This document shows positions 15,677 to 22,958 of a DNA stretch of 64,000 nt, one piece after another. The DNA lies in assembly GCF_001945395.1 (NCBI RefSeq), contig NZ_MSXV01000030.1, positions 1 to 64,000 of the forward strand, read 5' to 3'. The translations under genes and the position numbers were made by a program. The first letter of the stretch is position 1. Each line of letters starts with the position of its first letter. The DNA is from Pseudomonas sp. PA15(2017). GTDB taxonomy: Bacteria; Pseudomonadota; Gammaproteobacteria; Pseudomonadales; Pseudomonadaceae. The notes under the pieces are model-generated. The model worked only from the letters and a program-made list of their open reading frames with translations. It ran no database searches and was not told the DNA's origin.

Positions 15677-16084
15677 TCAACCGGCGATGGTTTGCCCCAG
15701 CAGCGCACGAAAGCTTTCCGGTTCCACGTCGCGAATCAGCAACAGGGCGCCCACCGTGCGTGCGGGCGTGTTGGGCAGAGCGTGAGCGGGAATGGCGATG
15801 GGTAGCTGCGTTTGCCAGGTGCGGATCAGCTCGATGGGGTCGCCATCTTCCGGCAGCACTTCTTCGAGATACACCTCGACGCCCATCTGCGCCGCCAGCT
15901 CGGCCGATTGCTGCAGCAGTACTTCGGCCATCTCATGTTGCTCGACCGCAGTGGCCGCGTCGAAGCGCGACAGCCAGTCACTCATCTGCTTTCGGCAATG
16001 CGCTGCTGGGCTACGCGCGCGTTGCAAAAGAAGGTAGGCGGCGACGATCAGCGCGAGGGTTGTGGCAGTGAAAAACAGTTCCAT
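15677..16084 (-). CDS. Membrane-anchored protein of unknown function
   Basis: I do not recognise a family. The 135-residue product starts with a hydrophobic anchor (ELFFTATTLALIVAAYLLL, residues 2-20) followed by a soluble part rich in Glu and Gln with EMAEVLLQQSAELAAQMGVEVYLEEVLPE in the middle. No signal-peptidase site is evident, so the soluble domain probably faces the cytoplasm or periplasm as a single-pass protein. Start 16084 is chosen for the hydrophobic N-terminus; an upstream in-frame ATG at 16105 would add seven polar residues. Confidence 0.65.
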   Translation of the reverse strand: MELFFTATTLALIVAAYLLLQRARSPAAHCRKQMSDWLSRFDAATAVEQHEMAEVLLQQSAELAAQMGVEVYLEEVLPEDGDPIELIRTWQTQLPIAIPAHALPNTPARTVGALLLIRDVEPESFRALLGQTIAG

Positions 16085-16233
16085 CCTGGCTCCGGCGCGT
16101 GGCAACGGTCAGCCCGGCGGGCTGCGTGGCGGCGAAACTAACCGAACGGTCATGTCGGCTCAAGCAATTTAATGGCTAGTGGCCATCTTTGCGTTGCAAG
16201 AGTTGAACGCAGAGGGGAGGGGCGATGATCGGA

Positions 16234-16261
16234 GGCCGGGCGACCTGCTGGCCGCCCGGCC
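16234..16261 (-). terminator. Hairpin after the oxidoreductase gene
   Basis: GGCCGGGCG (16234-16242) and CGCCCGGCC (16253-16261) form a 9-bp GC stem six bases beyond the oxidoreductase stop. No T-run follows in the direction of transcription, so intrinsic termination is only possible, not certain. Otherwise 16085-16266 holds nothing recognisable. Confidence 0.45.
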
Positions 16262-16266
16262 GGGTA

Positions 16267-17271
16267 TCAGACCTTGAGCACCAGCTTGCCGAAGTTCTCG
16301 CCCTTGAACAGTTTCAGCAGGGTTTCCGGGAAGGTCTCCAGCCCTTCGACGATGTGCTCCTTGGATTTGATCTTGCCCTCGGCCAGCCAGCCACCGATTT
16401 CAGCCGCCGCGCTGGCGAAGTTGGCCGCGTGGTCCATGACCACGAAGCCTTCCATGCGCGCACGGTTGACCAGCAGCGACAGGTAATTGGCCGGGCCCTT
16501 GACCGCATCCTTGTTGTTGTACTGGCTGATCGCGCCGCAGATCACGATGCGTGCCTTGGGGGCCAGGCGGCCCAGCACGGCGTCGAGGGTTTCGCCACCA
16601 ACGTTGTCGAAGTACACGTCGACGCCCTTCGGGCACTCACGCTTGAGCGCTTCGTGCAGGTCTTCGCTCTTGTAATCGATGGCCCCATCGAAGCCCAACT
16701 CGTCGGTCAGGTAGGCGCATTTCTCCTTGCCACCGGCGATGCCGATGACGCGGCAGCCCTTGAGCTTGGCGATCTGCCCGGCAATGCTGCCCACGGCGCC
16801 CGCCGCACCGGAAAGCACCACGGTATCGCCGCTCTTCGGCGCGCCCACATCGAGCAACGCGAAATAAGCGGTCATGCCGGTCATGCCGAGGGCCGACAGA
16901 TACACCGGCAGCGGCGCACGCTTGGGGTCGACCTTGTAGAAACCGCGTGGCTCACCAAGGAAATAGTCCTGCACGCCAAGGGCGCCATTGACGTGATCGC
17001 CGACGGCGTAGTCCGGATGCTTGGACGCCACTACCTCACCGACTCCCAGGGCGCGCATCACGTCGCCCAGGCCCACTGGCGCGATGTAGGACTTGCCGTC
17101 GTTCATCCAACCGCGCATGGCCGGGTCCAGCGACAGGTAGAGGTTCCTGACCAGGATCTGTCCATTTCCTGGTTCGCCGACCGGTTTTTCCAGGTAATCG
17201 AACGTATCGCGGCTGACCATTCCGCTGGGGCGTTTGGCGAGCAGAAACTGGCGGTTGAGCTGAGTGGACAT
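16267..17271 (-). CDS. NADPH-dependent zinc-free MDR oxidoreductase (CurA/YncB-like)
   Basis: The 334-residue protein belongs to the leukotriene B4 dehydrogenase / curcumin reductase branch of the medium-chain reductases. It shows the early NRQFLLAKRP, the catalytic-side LSLDPAMRGWM (about residues 51-61) and the nucleotide motif GAAGAVGSIAGQIAKLKG (about 155-172). Members reduce alkenal or alkenone double bonds using NADPH and need no zinc. Start 17271 sits after a GGAGG site. The gene diverges from the symporter gene at 17455. Confidence 0.88.
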   Translation of the reverse strand: MSTQLNRQFLLAKRPSGMVSRDTFDYLEKPVGEPGNGQILVRNLYLSLDPAMRGWMNDGKSYIAPVGLGDVMRALGVGEVVASKHPDYAVGDHVNGALGVQDYFLGEPRGFYKVDPKRAPLPVYLSALGMTGMTAYFALLDVGAPKSGDTVVLSGAAGAVGSIAGQIAKLKGCRVIGIAGGKEKCAYLTDELGFDGAIDYKSEDLHEALKRECPKGVDVYFDNVGGETLDAVLGRLAPKARIVICGAISQYNNKDAVKGPANYLSLLVNRARMEGFVVMDHAANFASAAAEIGGWLAEGKIKSKEHIVEGLETFPETLLKLFKGENFGKLVLKV

Positions 17272-17454
17272 GGAAAACCTCCGTTGAAATAAGCTGTGGT
17301 GATAATCCTCGGACCAGCATTGGACAAGCATGTCGCAGTGGCCGAATGTCTGCCGATCCATCGAACTGATGGGGCCCGCGTCCGCACTCGAGCCGACGAT
17401 TGCCCGCTACAGTGTGGATCACGATCACGGAAGTCAGACCACGTCGAGGTAGCA

Positions 17455-18354
17455 ATGACTGCAAGTCCCTTGCTGAGTGTGATTCTCCCCCTGGCGCTGG
17501 GCATCATCATGCTCGGCCTCGGCCTGTCGTTGACCCTGGCCGACTTTACCCGCGTGGCGAGGTATCCCAAGCCCGTACTGATCGGGCTGTTCTGCCAGTT
17601 GCTGTTGTTGCCCGTGGCCTGCTTCCTGATGGTTCAGGCGTTCGGCCTGGCGCCTGCGCTGGCGGTAGGCATGATGCTGTTGGCCGCGTCGCCGGGCGGC
17701 ACCTCCGCCAACCTCTACAGCCACCTGGCCCATGGCGACGTGGCGCTGAACATCACCCTCACGGCGGTGAATTCGGTGGTTGCGGTGCTGACCATGCCTT
17801 TTATCGTCAACCTGTCGCTGGCCTACTTCATGGAAGGCGACCAGGCCATTCCGTTGCAGTTCGCCAAGGTGGTGCAGGTGTTCGCCATCGTGCTGGGGCC
17901 GGTGGCCATCGGCATGTTCCTGCGCAGCCGCTTCCCCGGTTTCGCGATGCGCATGGAAAACCCGGTGAAGATCATCTCGGCGCTGTTTCTGCTGCTGATC
18001 ATCGTGCTGGCGCTGGTCAAGGACTGGCAGACGGTACTCGACTACGCGCCGGTAGTCGGCGCAGCGGCCCTGGCCTTCAACCTGCTGAGCCTGGCGGTCG
18101 GCTACTTCGTGCCGCGCCTGCTCAAGCTGAGCCTGCGCCAGGCTATCGCCATCGGCATGGAAATCGGCATCCACAACGGCACTCTGGCCATCGCCCTGGC
18201 GCTCAGCCCAGTGTTGCTCAACAACAGCTCCATGGCGATTCCAGCAGCGCTGTACAGCATCATCATGTTCTTCACCGCCGCAGCCTTCGGCTGGTGGGTA
18301 AATGCGGCGCATGGCAAGCAGCTGGCGACGGAGGCAGATGCTGCCGCCAAGTAG
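17455..18354 (+). CDS. Bile acid:sodium symporter family carrier (SBF/BASS)
   Basis: The 299-residue membrane protein has nine or ten hydrophobic segments. The family marks are LGLSLTLADFTRVARYPKPV (about 20-39), ASPGGTSANLYSHLAHGDVALN (about 80-101, one of the sodium-site crossovers) and EIGIHNGTLAIALA (about 234-247, the second). Bacterial members import organic anions such as pantoate or keto acids with sodium. The ATG at 17455 follows GAGG; upstream in-frame sequence is polar and unlike the family. Confidence 0.9.
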   Translation: MTASPLLSVILPLALGIIMLGLGLSLTLADFTRVARYPKPVLIGLFCQLLLLPVACFLMVQAFGLAPALAVGMMLLAASPGGTSANLYSHLAHGDVALNITLTAVNSVVAVLTMPFIVNLSLAYFMEGDQAIPLQFAKVVQVFAIVLGPVAIGMFLRSRFPGFAMRMENPVKIISALFLLLIIVLALVKDWQTVLDYAPVVGAAALAFNLLSLAVGYFVPRLLKLSLRQAIAIGMEIGIHNGTLAIALALSPVLLNNSSMAIPAALYSIIMFFTAAAFGWWVNAAHGKQLATEADAAAK

Positions 18355-18363
18355 CCACAGACT

Positions 18364-18398
18364 CTAGGGTCCATTCCCGTTTCACGCACGGCCGCGCT
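18364..18398. repeat. End fragment of the GTTGACGTTTCA repeat family
   Basis: GGGTCCATTCCCGTTTCACG followed by CACGGCCGCGC corresponds to the inverted right end of the element at 20850-21000, read on the other strand, with a changed centre. It lies in the short gap between the symporter and benE, which converge. Confidence 0.5.
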
Positions 18399-18445
18399 GC
18401 CACAGTGGAGCGGCGAACGGCCGCAACCGCCACTTGCCGTCGGCC

Positions 18446-19642
18446 TCAGGTCGTGCGCCGCCCTGCATTGAGCAGCACCAACGTCAGCAACCCGGCAACG
18501 ATGCCCCAGAACGCCGAGCCGACCCCGAATAGCGTCATACCCGAGGCGGTGACCAGAAAGGTGATCAACGCCGCCTCGCGTTCCTTGGGCTCGCCCATGG
18601 CCTGGGTCAGGCCGCCGATGATCGAAGCGAACAACGCCAGCGCGGCCACCGAGAGGATCAGCGCCTTGGGCAAGGCGGCGAACAGGGCGGCGAGGGTGGC
18701 GCCGAACAGCCCGGCAATCCCGTAGAAGATCCCGCACCAGACCGCGGCGGTATAACGCTTGCGCGGATCTTCGTGAGCTTCCGGGCCGGCGCAGATCGCC
18801 GCGCTGATGGCCGCCATGTGGATGCCGTGGGAGCCGAACGGCGCCATCAGGATCGATACCAGGCTGGTGGTGTTGAGCAGCGGCGAGGCCGGTACGTCGT
18901 AGCCGTTGGCGCGCAGTACCGCCATGCCCGGCAGGTTCTGCGAGGCCATGGCGACGATGAACAGCGGAATGCCGATGCTGATCGCCGCGGCGATGGAGAA
19001 GCTCGGCGTGGTCCACTCCGGGGTCGCCAGTTGCAGTTCGAACCGGGAGAAGTTCAGCAGCCCCAGCGCGCCGGCCAGCACGCAGCCGACCACCAGCGCA
19101 CCGAGCACGGCGTAACGCGGCTGCAGGCGCTTGCCCAGCAGATAGGTGAACAGCATGGCGATCACCAGCAGCGGTTGCTGCTCGGCGGCCACGCAGATTT
19201 CCAGGGCGATCTTGAACAGCACGCCGGCCAGCAGCGCCGCAGCGATGGAACCGGGGATACGGCGCATGATGCGGTCGAAGCTGCCGGTCAGGCCACAGAC
19301 CAGAATCAGCGCCGAGCAAACGATGTAGGCGCCGATCGCCTCGCTGTACGGCACGCCGGGCAGGCTGGTGATCAGCAGTGCCGCTCCAGGCGTCGACCAG
19401 GCGACCATCACCGGGGCGCGGTAGCGCAGCGACAGGCCGATACAGGTTACCGCCATGCCGATCGACAACGCCCAGATCCACGAGGAAATCTGCCCGCTGC
19501 TCAGCCCGGCTGCCTGGCCTGCCTGGAACATCAGCACCAGGGAGCTGGTGTAGCCGGTGAGCATGCCGATGAAACCGGCCACCACGGCAGCGGTGGAGGT
19601 ATCGGCCAGCGGGCGCAGGCGCGGTTGGCTGCTCTCGAGCAT
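18446..19642 (-). CDS. benE: BenE family transporter (benzoate/proton symporter type, YdcO-like)
   Basis: The 398-residue protein has about twelve hydrophobic segments and the BenE signatures AVVAGFIGMLTGYTSS (near 18-34), WSTPGAALL (near 84-92) and the APFGSHGIHMAAISAAICAGPEAH block (near 265-288). Characterised relatives import benzoate, but no benzoate pathway gene is in the window, so the real substrate may differ. The start overlaps the lysE-like stop (TAATG), so the two are co-translated. Confidence 0.88.
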   Translation of the reverse strand: MLESSQPRLRPLADTSTAAVVAGFIGMLTGYTSSLVLMFQAGQAAGLSSGQISSWIWALSIGMAVTCIGLSLRYRAPVMVAWSTPGAALLITSLPGVPYSEAIGAYIVCSALILVCGLTGSFDRIMRRIPGSIAAALLAGVLFKIALEICVAAEQQPLLVIAMLFTYLLGKRLQPRYAVLGALVVGCVLAGALGLLNFSRFELQLATPEWTTPSFSIAAAISIGIPLFIVAMASQNLPGMAVLRANGYDVPASPLLNTTSLVSILMAPFGSHGIHMAAISAAICAGPEAHEDPRKRYTAAVWCGIFYGIAGLFGATLAALFAALPKALILSVAALALFASIIGGLTQAMGEPKEREAALITFLVTASGMTLFGVGSAFWGIVAGLLTLVLLNAGRRTT

Positions 19643-20256
19643 TACAGCACTCCTTTGATGTCGGCGAGGATCGGGTACAGCGAGATCACCAGCAGTACGG
19701 CCATGCCGACATTGAAGACGCGCAGCACCGTGGCATTGCGCAGCCAGTTACGCAGCAGGCTGCCGGCCACCGTCCACAGGCCCACGCAGGGCCCGCCGAC
19801 CACGGCGAAGAGGGCAGCGATCAGCAGCACGTTGAGCAGGAAATTTTCATGTGGGGTATAGGTGGCGATGGCGCCGATGGCCATGACCCAGGCCTTGGGG
19901 TTGACCCACTGAAACGCCGCCGCCTGCAGAAACGTGAAAGGCTTGCCACGCTCGCCAGCGGTGCTGTCTGGCGCGCCGGAGCAGGCGATTTTCCAGGCCA
20001 GGTAGAGCAGGTAGGCGGCGCCCAGGTAACGCAGCAAGGTGTACAGCACCGGAAGCTGTTCGAACAGCTGGCCCAGGCCCAGCCCCACGCAGATGATCAG
20101 CACCATGAAGCCAAGGCTGATGCCCAGCATGTGCGGCAGGCTGCGGCGCAACCCGAAGTTCACCCCGGAGGCCAGCAGCATCATGTTGTTGGGGCCTGGC
20201 GTGATCGAGGTGACGAAAGCGAAGGCGATAAAAGCGAGCAGAAGTTCCGGAGTCAT
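19642..20256 (-). CDS. LysE/RhtB family amino-acid exporter
   Basis: The 204-residue protein has six hydrophobic segments, the family opening SITPGPNNMMLLASGVNFG (about residues 17-35) and RYLGAAYLLYLAWK (about 76-89). Family members export amino acids or homoserine lactones. The gene precedes benE with a one-base overlap and lies 96 bases downstream of the marR-like gene on the same strand. Confidence 0.92.
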   Translation of the reverse strand: MTPELLLAFIAFAFVTSITPGPNNMMLLASGVNFGLRRSLPHMLGISLGFMVLIICVGLGLGQLFEQLPVLYTLLRYLGAAYLLYLAWKIACSGAPDSTAGERGKPFTFLQAAAFQWVNPKAWVMAIGAIATYTPHENFLLNVLLIAALFAVVGGPCVGLWTVAGSLLRNWLRNATVLRVFNVGMAVLLVISLYPILADIKGVL

Positions 20257-20352
20257 GGCGAGTTCTCGTGATCGAGCGTCGACGATAAGCGTTGCCGTCG
20301 AGGTCGTCGCGGTACAGCGCTCGCGAGAAGTGACCGTACAGTTGTGTCCGGT

Positions 20353-20799
20353 CTACTCCGGTTGGCGAGCTGTATCGCTCAATGCTTTGTTCACTGCCAG
20401 CCAGCCGTCGACCGCATGCTTGCCGCTGTCATCGAACGCACGCTGCAGCAATTTGACTTGTTCGCGGCGCAGGGCGCGCTCCAGCTTGGCGCCCTCGACC
20501 GTCAGGCCGAGCAGGCGCTTGCGCTTGTCGTCCTCGGCGGTGACGCTCTGGGTCAGGTGCATCTCCATCAGTTGGCGCAGCGGAATGCTGAGCGCCTGCT
20601 TGCTCACACCCAGATAGTTGAGCAGCTCGCTGACGCTCAACCCTGGATGCCGCGCGATGAAAAACAGGACGCGCTGATGCACCCGCGACAGGCCGCGGCG
20701 TGCGAGCATCTCGTCGGCCTTGGCGGTGAACGCCTGGTAGCCGAAGAAGAAGGCTTCCATGGCAACTTGCTGGTCGGCTGAATTTTTAAGGTCAATCAT
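20353..20799 (-). CDS. MarR family transcriptional regulator
   Basis: The 148-residue protein has a winged helix-turn-helix (about residues 36-105) with LSVSELLNYLGVSKQALSIPL and the wing TAEDDKRKRLLGLT. MarR dimers usually repress their own gene and a neighbouring transporter until a ligand binds. The start at 20799 sits inside one of two matching palindromes (20790-20806 and 20832-20848). A downstream ATG for MEAFFFGY is a possible alternative start. Likely targets are lysE-benE, downstream on the same strand, and possibly the divergent aminotransferase. Confidence 0.88.
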   Translation of the reverse strand: MIDLKNSADQQVAMEAFFFGYQAFTAKADEMLARRGLSRVHQRVLFFIARHPGLSVSELLNYLGVSKQALSIPLRQLMEMHLTQSVTAEDDKRKRLLGLTVEGAKLERALRREQVKLLQRAFDDSGKHAVDGWLAVNKALSDTARQPE

Positions 20800-20806
20800 G
20801 TTGACG
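20790..20806. promoter_or_regulatory. MarR-type operator 1 (overlaps the marR start codon)
   Basis: GGTCAATCATGTTGACG has arms GGTCAA/TTGACg about a five-base centre and contains the start codon of the MarR gene on the minus strand. It is 42 bp from operator 2, four turns of the helix. Confidence 0.55.
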
Positions 20807-20831
20807 TATATGTCTCGGGCGTCGTACTTTC

Positions 20832-20848
20832 GGTCAAGCAGTTTGACC
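20832..20848. promoter_or_regulatory. MarR-type operator 2
   Basis: GGTCAAGCAGTTTGACC is a perfect 6+6 palindrome with a five-base centre and the same arms as operator 1. It lies 33 bases upstream of the regulator start in the divergent region, adjacent to the repeat element at 20850. Confidence 0.6.
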
Positions 20849-20849
20849 T

Positions 20850-21000
20850 AGAGTCTGTTGACGTTTCAACGCGAGCCGCATTGCCGCGATGCTGCGTTTC
20901 TCGCCGGCTCATCTAGCGCCCGCTAAACTTCGCGGCTCGTGCCTTGCCTCGCGGCAAAACGGGCTCCGGCGCGGCCGTGCGTGAAACGTCAACAGACCCT
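20850..21000. repeat. Complete MITE-like inverted-repeat element
   Basis: The ends TCTGTTGACGTTTCA (20854-20868) and TGAAACGTCAACAGA (20982-20996) are exact inverted copies, extending to about 19 bases with one mismatch. Inside, CGCGAGCCGC (20870-20879) and GCGGCTCG (20932-20939) form a second nested pair. Length about 150 bp and no coding capacity. Related partial copies are at 15541, 18364 and 56647. It fills most of the gap between the MarR operators and the aminotransferase start. Confidence 0.75.
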
Positions 21001-21029
21001 CGTTTCATGACTTATCACCTGGTGACCTC

Positions 21030-22196
21030 ATGGCCTTCTCCGAACGCATCTCCCGCCTGAAAAGCTCCCTGATTCGCGAAATCCTCGCTGCCGCCCAGCG
21101 CCCGGAAGTGATGTCGTTCGCCGGTGGCCTGCCGGCCGAGGAGATGCTGCCGGTGCTCGACTGGTCGCAGATGCCCACCAGCATGGGGCAATACGGCATG
21201 AGCGAGGGCGAGCCGGCATTGCGTGAAGCCATCGCCGCCGAGGCCCGCCTGCTGGGTGTGCCCTGCGAGGCCAGCCAGGTGCTGATCGTCAGCGGCTCGC
21301 AGCAGACCCTGGACCTGGCCAGCAAGCTGTTCATCGACCCAGGCACCAAGGTGCTGCTCGAAGCGCCAACCTACCTGGCGGCCTTGCAGGCGTTCCAGCT
21401 GTTCGGCGCCGACTGCCTGGCCGTGCCCCAGGAAGCCGACGGCCCGCAGCTGCAGGCGCTCGAAGCGCAGCTGGAGCGCCAGCGCCCGGCGTTCGCTTAC
21501 CTGATTCCAACCTTCCAGAATCCCAGTGCGGTGCGCTACAGCGAAGCCAAGCGCGACGCCGTGGCAGCTCTGCTGGATCGTTATCAGGTCACGCTGATCG
21601 AGGATGAGCCGTACCGCGAGCTGGTGTTTGACGCCGGCAGTGCCACGCCCATCGTCAGCCGCCTGCGCCAGGCCAGCTGGATCTACACCGGTACCGTTTC
21701 CAAGACGCTGCTGCCCGGGCTGCGTGTCGGTTACCTGATCGCCACGCCGGACCTGTTTCCCCATCTGCTGCGCCTCAAGCAGTCGGCGGATCTGCACACC
21801 AACCGCGTCGGTCAATGGCAGGCGCTGCAATGGCTGGGTACCGAGCAATACCGCGAGCACCTGGCCGAGCTGCGAGATTTTTATCGCCTGCGCCGTGATG
21901 CGATGCAGGCGGCGCTCGTCGAACACTTCAGTGAGCTGGCCGAGTGGCAGGTTCCCCAGGGTGGCCTGTTCTTCTGGTTGAAGCTCAAGCAGCCCCAGGA
22001 CACGCGCCTGCTGCTCGATGCGGCGCTGGCGCAGAACGTGGCGTTCATGCCGGGTGAACCGTTCTTCATCGACCCGGATCGTGAGCCCGGTTACCTGCGG
22101 TTGAACTTCAGCCACGTGGCACCGGAGCGCCTGGGTGAAGGGCTACGCCGGTTGGCTGGCGTGGTACGTCAGGGATTGGCCGCGGACGCGGCGTGA
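21030..22196 (+). CDS. PLP-dependent aminotransferase, class I/II fold (2-aminoadipate/LysN-like)
   Basis: The 388-residue protein is a fold-type I aminotransferase. It shows YGMSEGEPALREAIA, VSGSQQTLDLASKLFIDPG, IPTFQNPSA, EDEPYRELVF and the PLP-lysine in TGTVSKTLLPGLRVGY (about residue 231). The pattern fits the LysN / MocR-catalytic group that acts on 2-aminoadipate, aromatic or branched-chain amino acids; it lacks the DNA-binding domain of MocR regulators. The start follows GGTGA. It diverges from the MarR gene. Confidence 0.88.
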   Translation: MAFSERISRLKSSLIREILAAAQRPEVMSFAGGLPAEEMLPVLDWSQMPTSMGQYGMSEGEPALREAIAAEARLLGVPCEASQVLIVSGSQQTLDLASKLFIDPGTKVLLEAPTYLAALQAFQLFGADCLAVPQEADGPQLQALEAQLERQRPAFAYLIPTFQNPSAVRYSEAKRDAVAALLDRYQVTLIEDEPYRELVFDAGSATPIVSRLRQASWIYTGTVSKTLLPGLRVGYLIATPDLFPHLLRLKQSADLHTNRVGQWQALQWLGTEQYREHLAELRDFYRLRRDAMQAALVEHFSELAEWQVPQGGLFFWLKLKQPQDTRLLLDAALAQNVAFMPGEPFFIDPDREPGYLRLNFSHVAPERLGEGLRRLAGVVRQGLAADAA

Positions 22197-22219
22197 TTAT
22201 CGGCAAAGGGGGGATGAAC

Positions 22220-22822
22220 ATGTACAAGGTGTATGGCGATTACCGCTCGGGCAACTGCTACAAGGTCAAGCTGATGCTCAGCCTGTTGGGCAAACCGTTC
22301 GAGTGGGTGCCTATCGATATTCTCAATGGCGATACCCAGCGGCCCGAGTTCCTGGCCAAGAACCCTAACGGCAAGATTCCGGTGCTCGAACTGGAAGATG
22401 GCACCTGTCTGTGGGAGTCCAACGCCATCCTCAACTTCCTGGCCGATGGCAGCGAATTCCTCGAGACCGAGCCACGCCTGCGTACCCAGGTGCTGCAGTG
22501 GCAGTTCTTCGAGCAGTACAGCCATGAGCCCTATGTGGCGGTGGCACGGTTCATTCAGTTGTACCAGGGCATGCCTGCCGAGCGTCAGGAGGAGTACAAG
22601 GTCTGCCAGGTTCGTGGCCACAAGGCGCTGCGGGTGATGGAGCGACAGCTGCAGCAGACGCCGTATCTGGTTGGCGATCGCTACACCATCGCCGACATCG
22701 CCCTGTACGCCTACACCCATGTGGCTCACGAGGGCGGCTTCGACCTCAGCGCTTACCCGGCCATCAATGCCTGGCTGGATCGCATCGCCAGCCACCCGAA
22801 ACACGTGACCATGCTGGATTGA
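22220..22822 (+). CDS. Glutathione S-transferase family protein
   Basis: The 200-residue protein has an N-terminal thioredoxin-like GST domain (MYKVYGDYRSGNCYKVKLML; NPNGKIPVLELEDGTCLWES, with the cis-Pro and the glutathione-binding E-S pair) and an all-helical C-terminal domain (TIADIALYAYTHVAHEGGFDL). It likely detoxifies electrophiles. Start 22220 fits the family N-terminus and a GGGGGG ribosome site seven bases upstream; the ATG at 22214 is too close to that site. It is 23 bases after the aminotransferase and may share its transcript. Confidence 0.88.
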   Translation: MYKVYGDYRSGNCYKVKLMLSLLGKPFEWVPIDILNGDTQRPEFLAKNPNGKIPVLELEDGTCLWESNAILNFLADGSEFLETEPRLRTQVLQWQFFEQYSHEPYVAVARFIQLYQGMPAERQEEYKVCQVRGHKALRVMERQLQQTPYLVGDRYTIADIALYAYTHVAHEGGFDLSAYPAINAWLDRIASHPKHVTMLD

Positions 22823-22837
22823 TAGCCGCGTCCGCTC

Positions 22838-22950
22838 TTGTAGCCTGGCGTAGAACGCAGCGAAACCCAGGGATCGGTTTTTGCTGCTTACACATGCCGA
22901 TTGCGAAACCGCTCCCCGCACATCGCTTCGCTCAGTGACGGGCTACAGAC
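22838..22950. repeat. Intergenic GTAGCC(T)GGCGTAGAACGCAGCGAAACCC repeats
   Basis: TAGCCTGGCGTAGAACGCAG followed by CGAAACCCAGG, and the inverted TCGCTCAGTGACGGGCTAC, are the two sides of the common Pseudomonas palindrome family seen again at 27080-27175 and about 29645-29680. Nothing coding is visible in 22823-22958. Confidence 0.5.
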
Positions 22951-22958
22951 GCAAATGA

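Noticed and set aside
17400..18725. 441-codon plus-strand frame overlapping the bile-acid symporter gene
   Set aside because: Arg/Gly/His-rich frame-shift reading of the symporter gene that also runs into the benE gene on the other strand.
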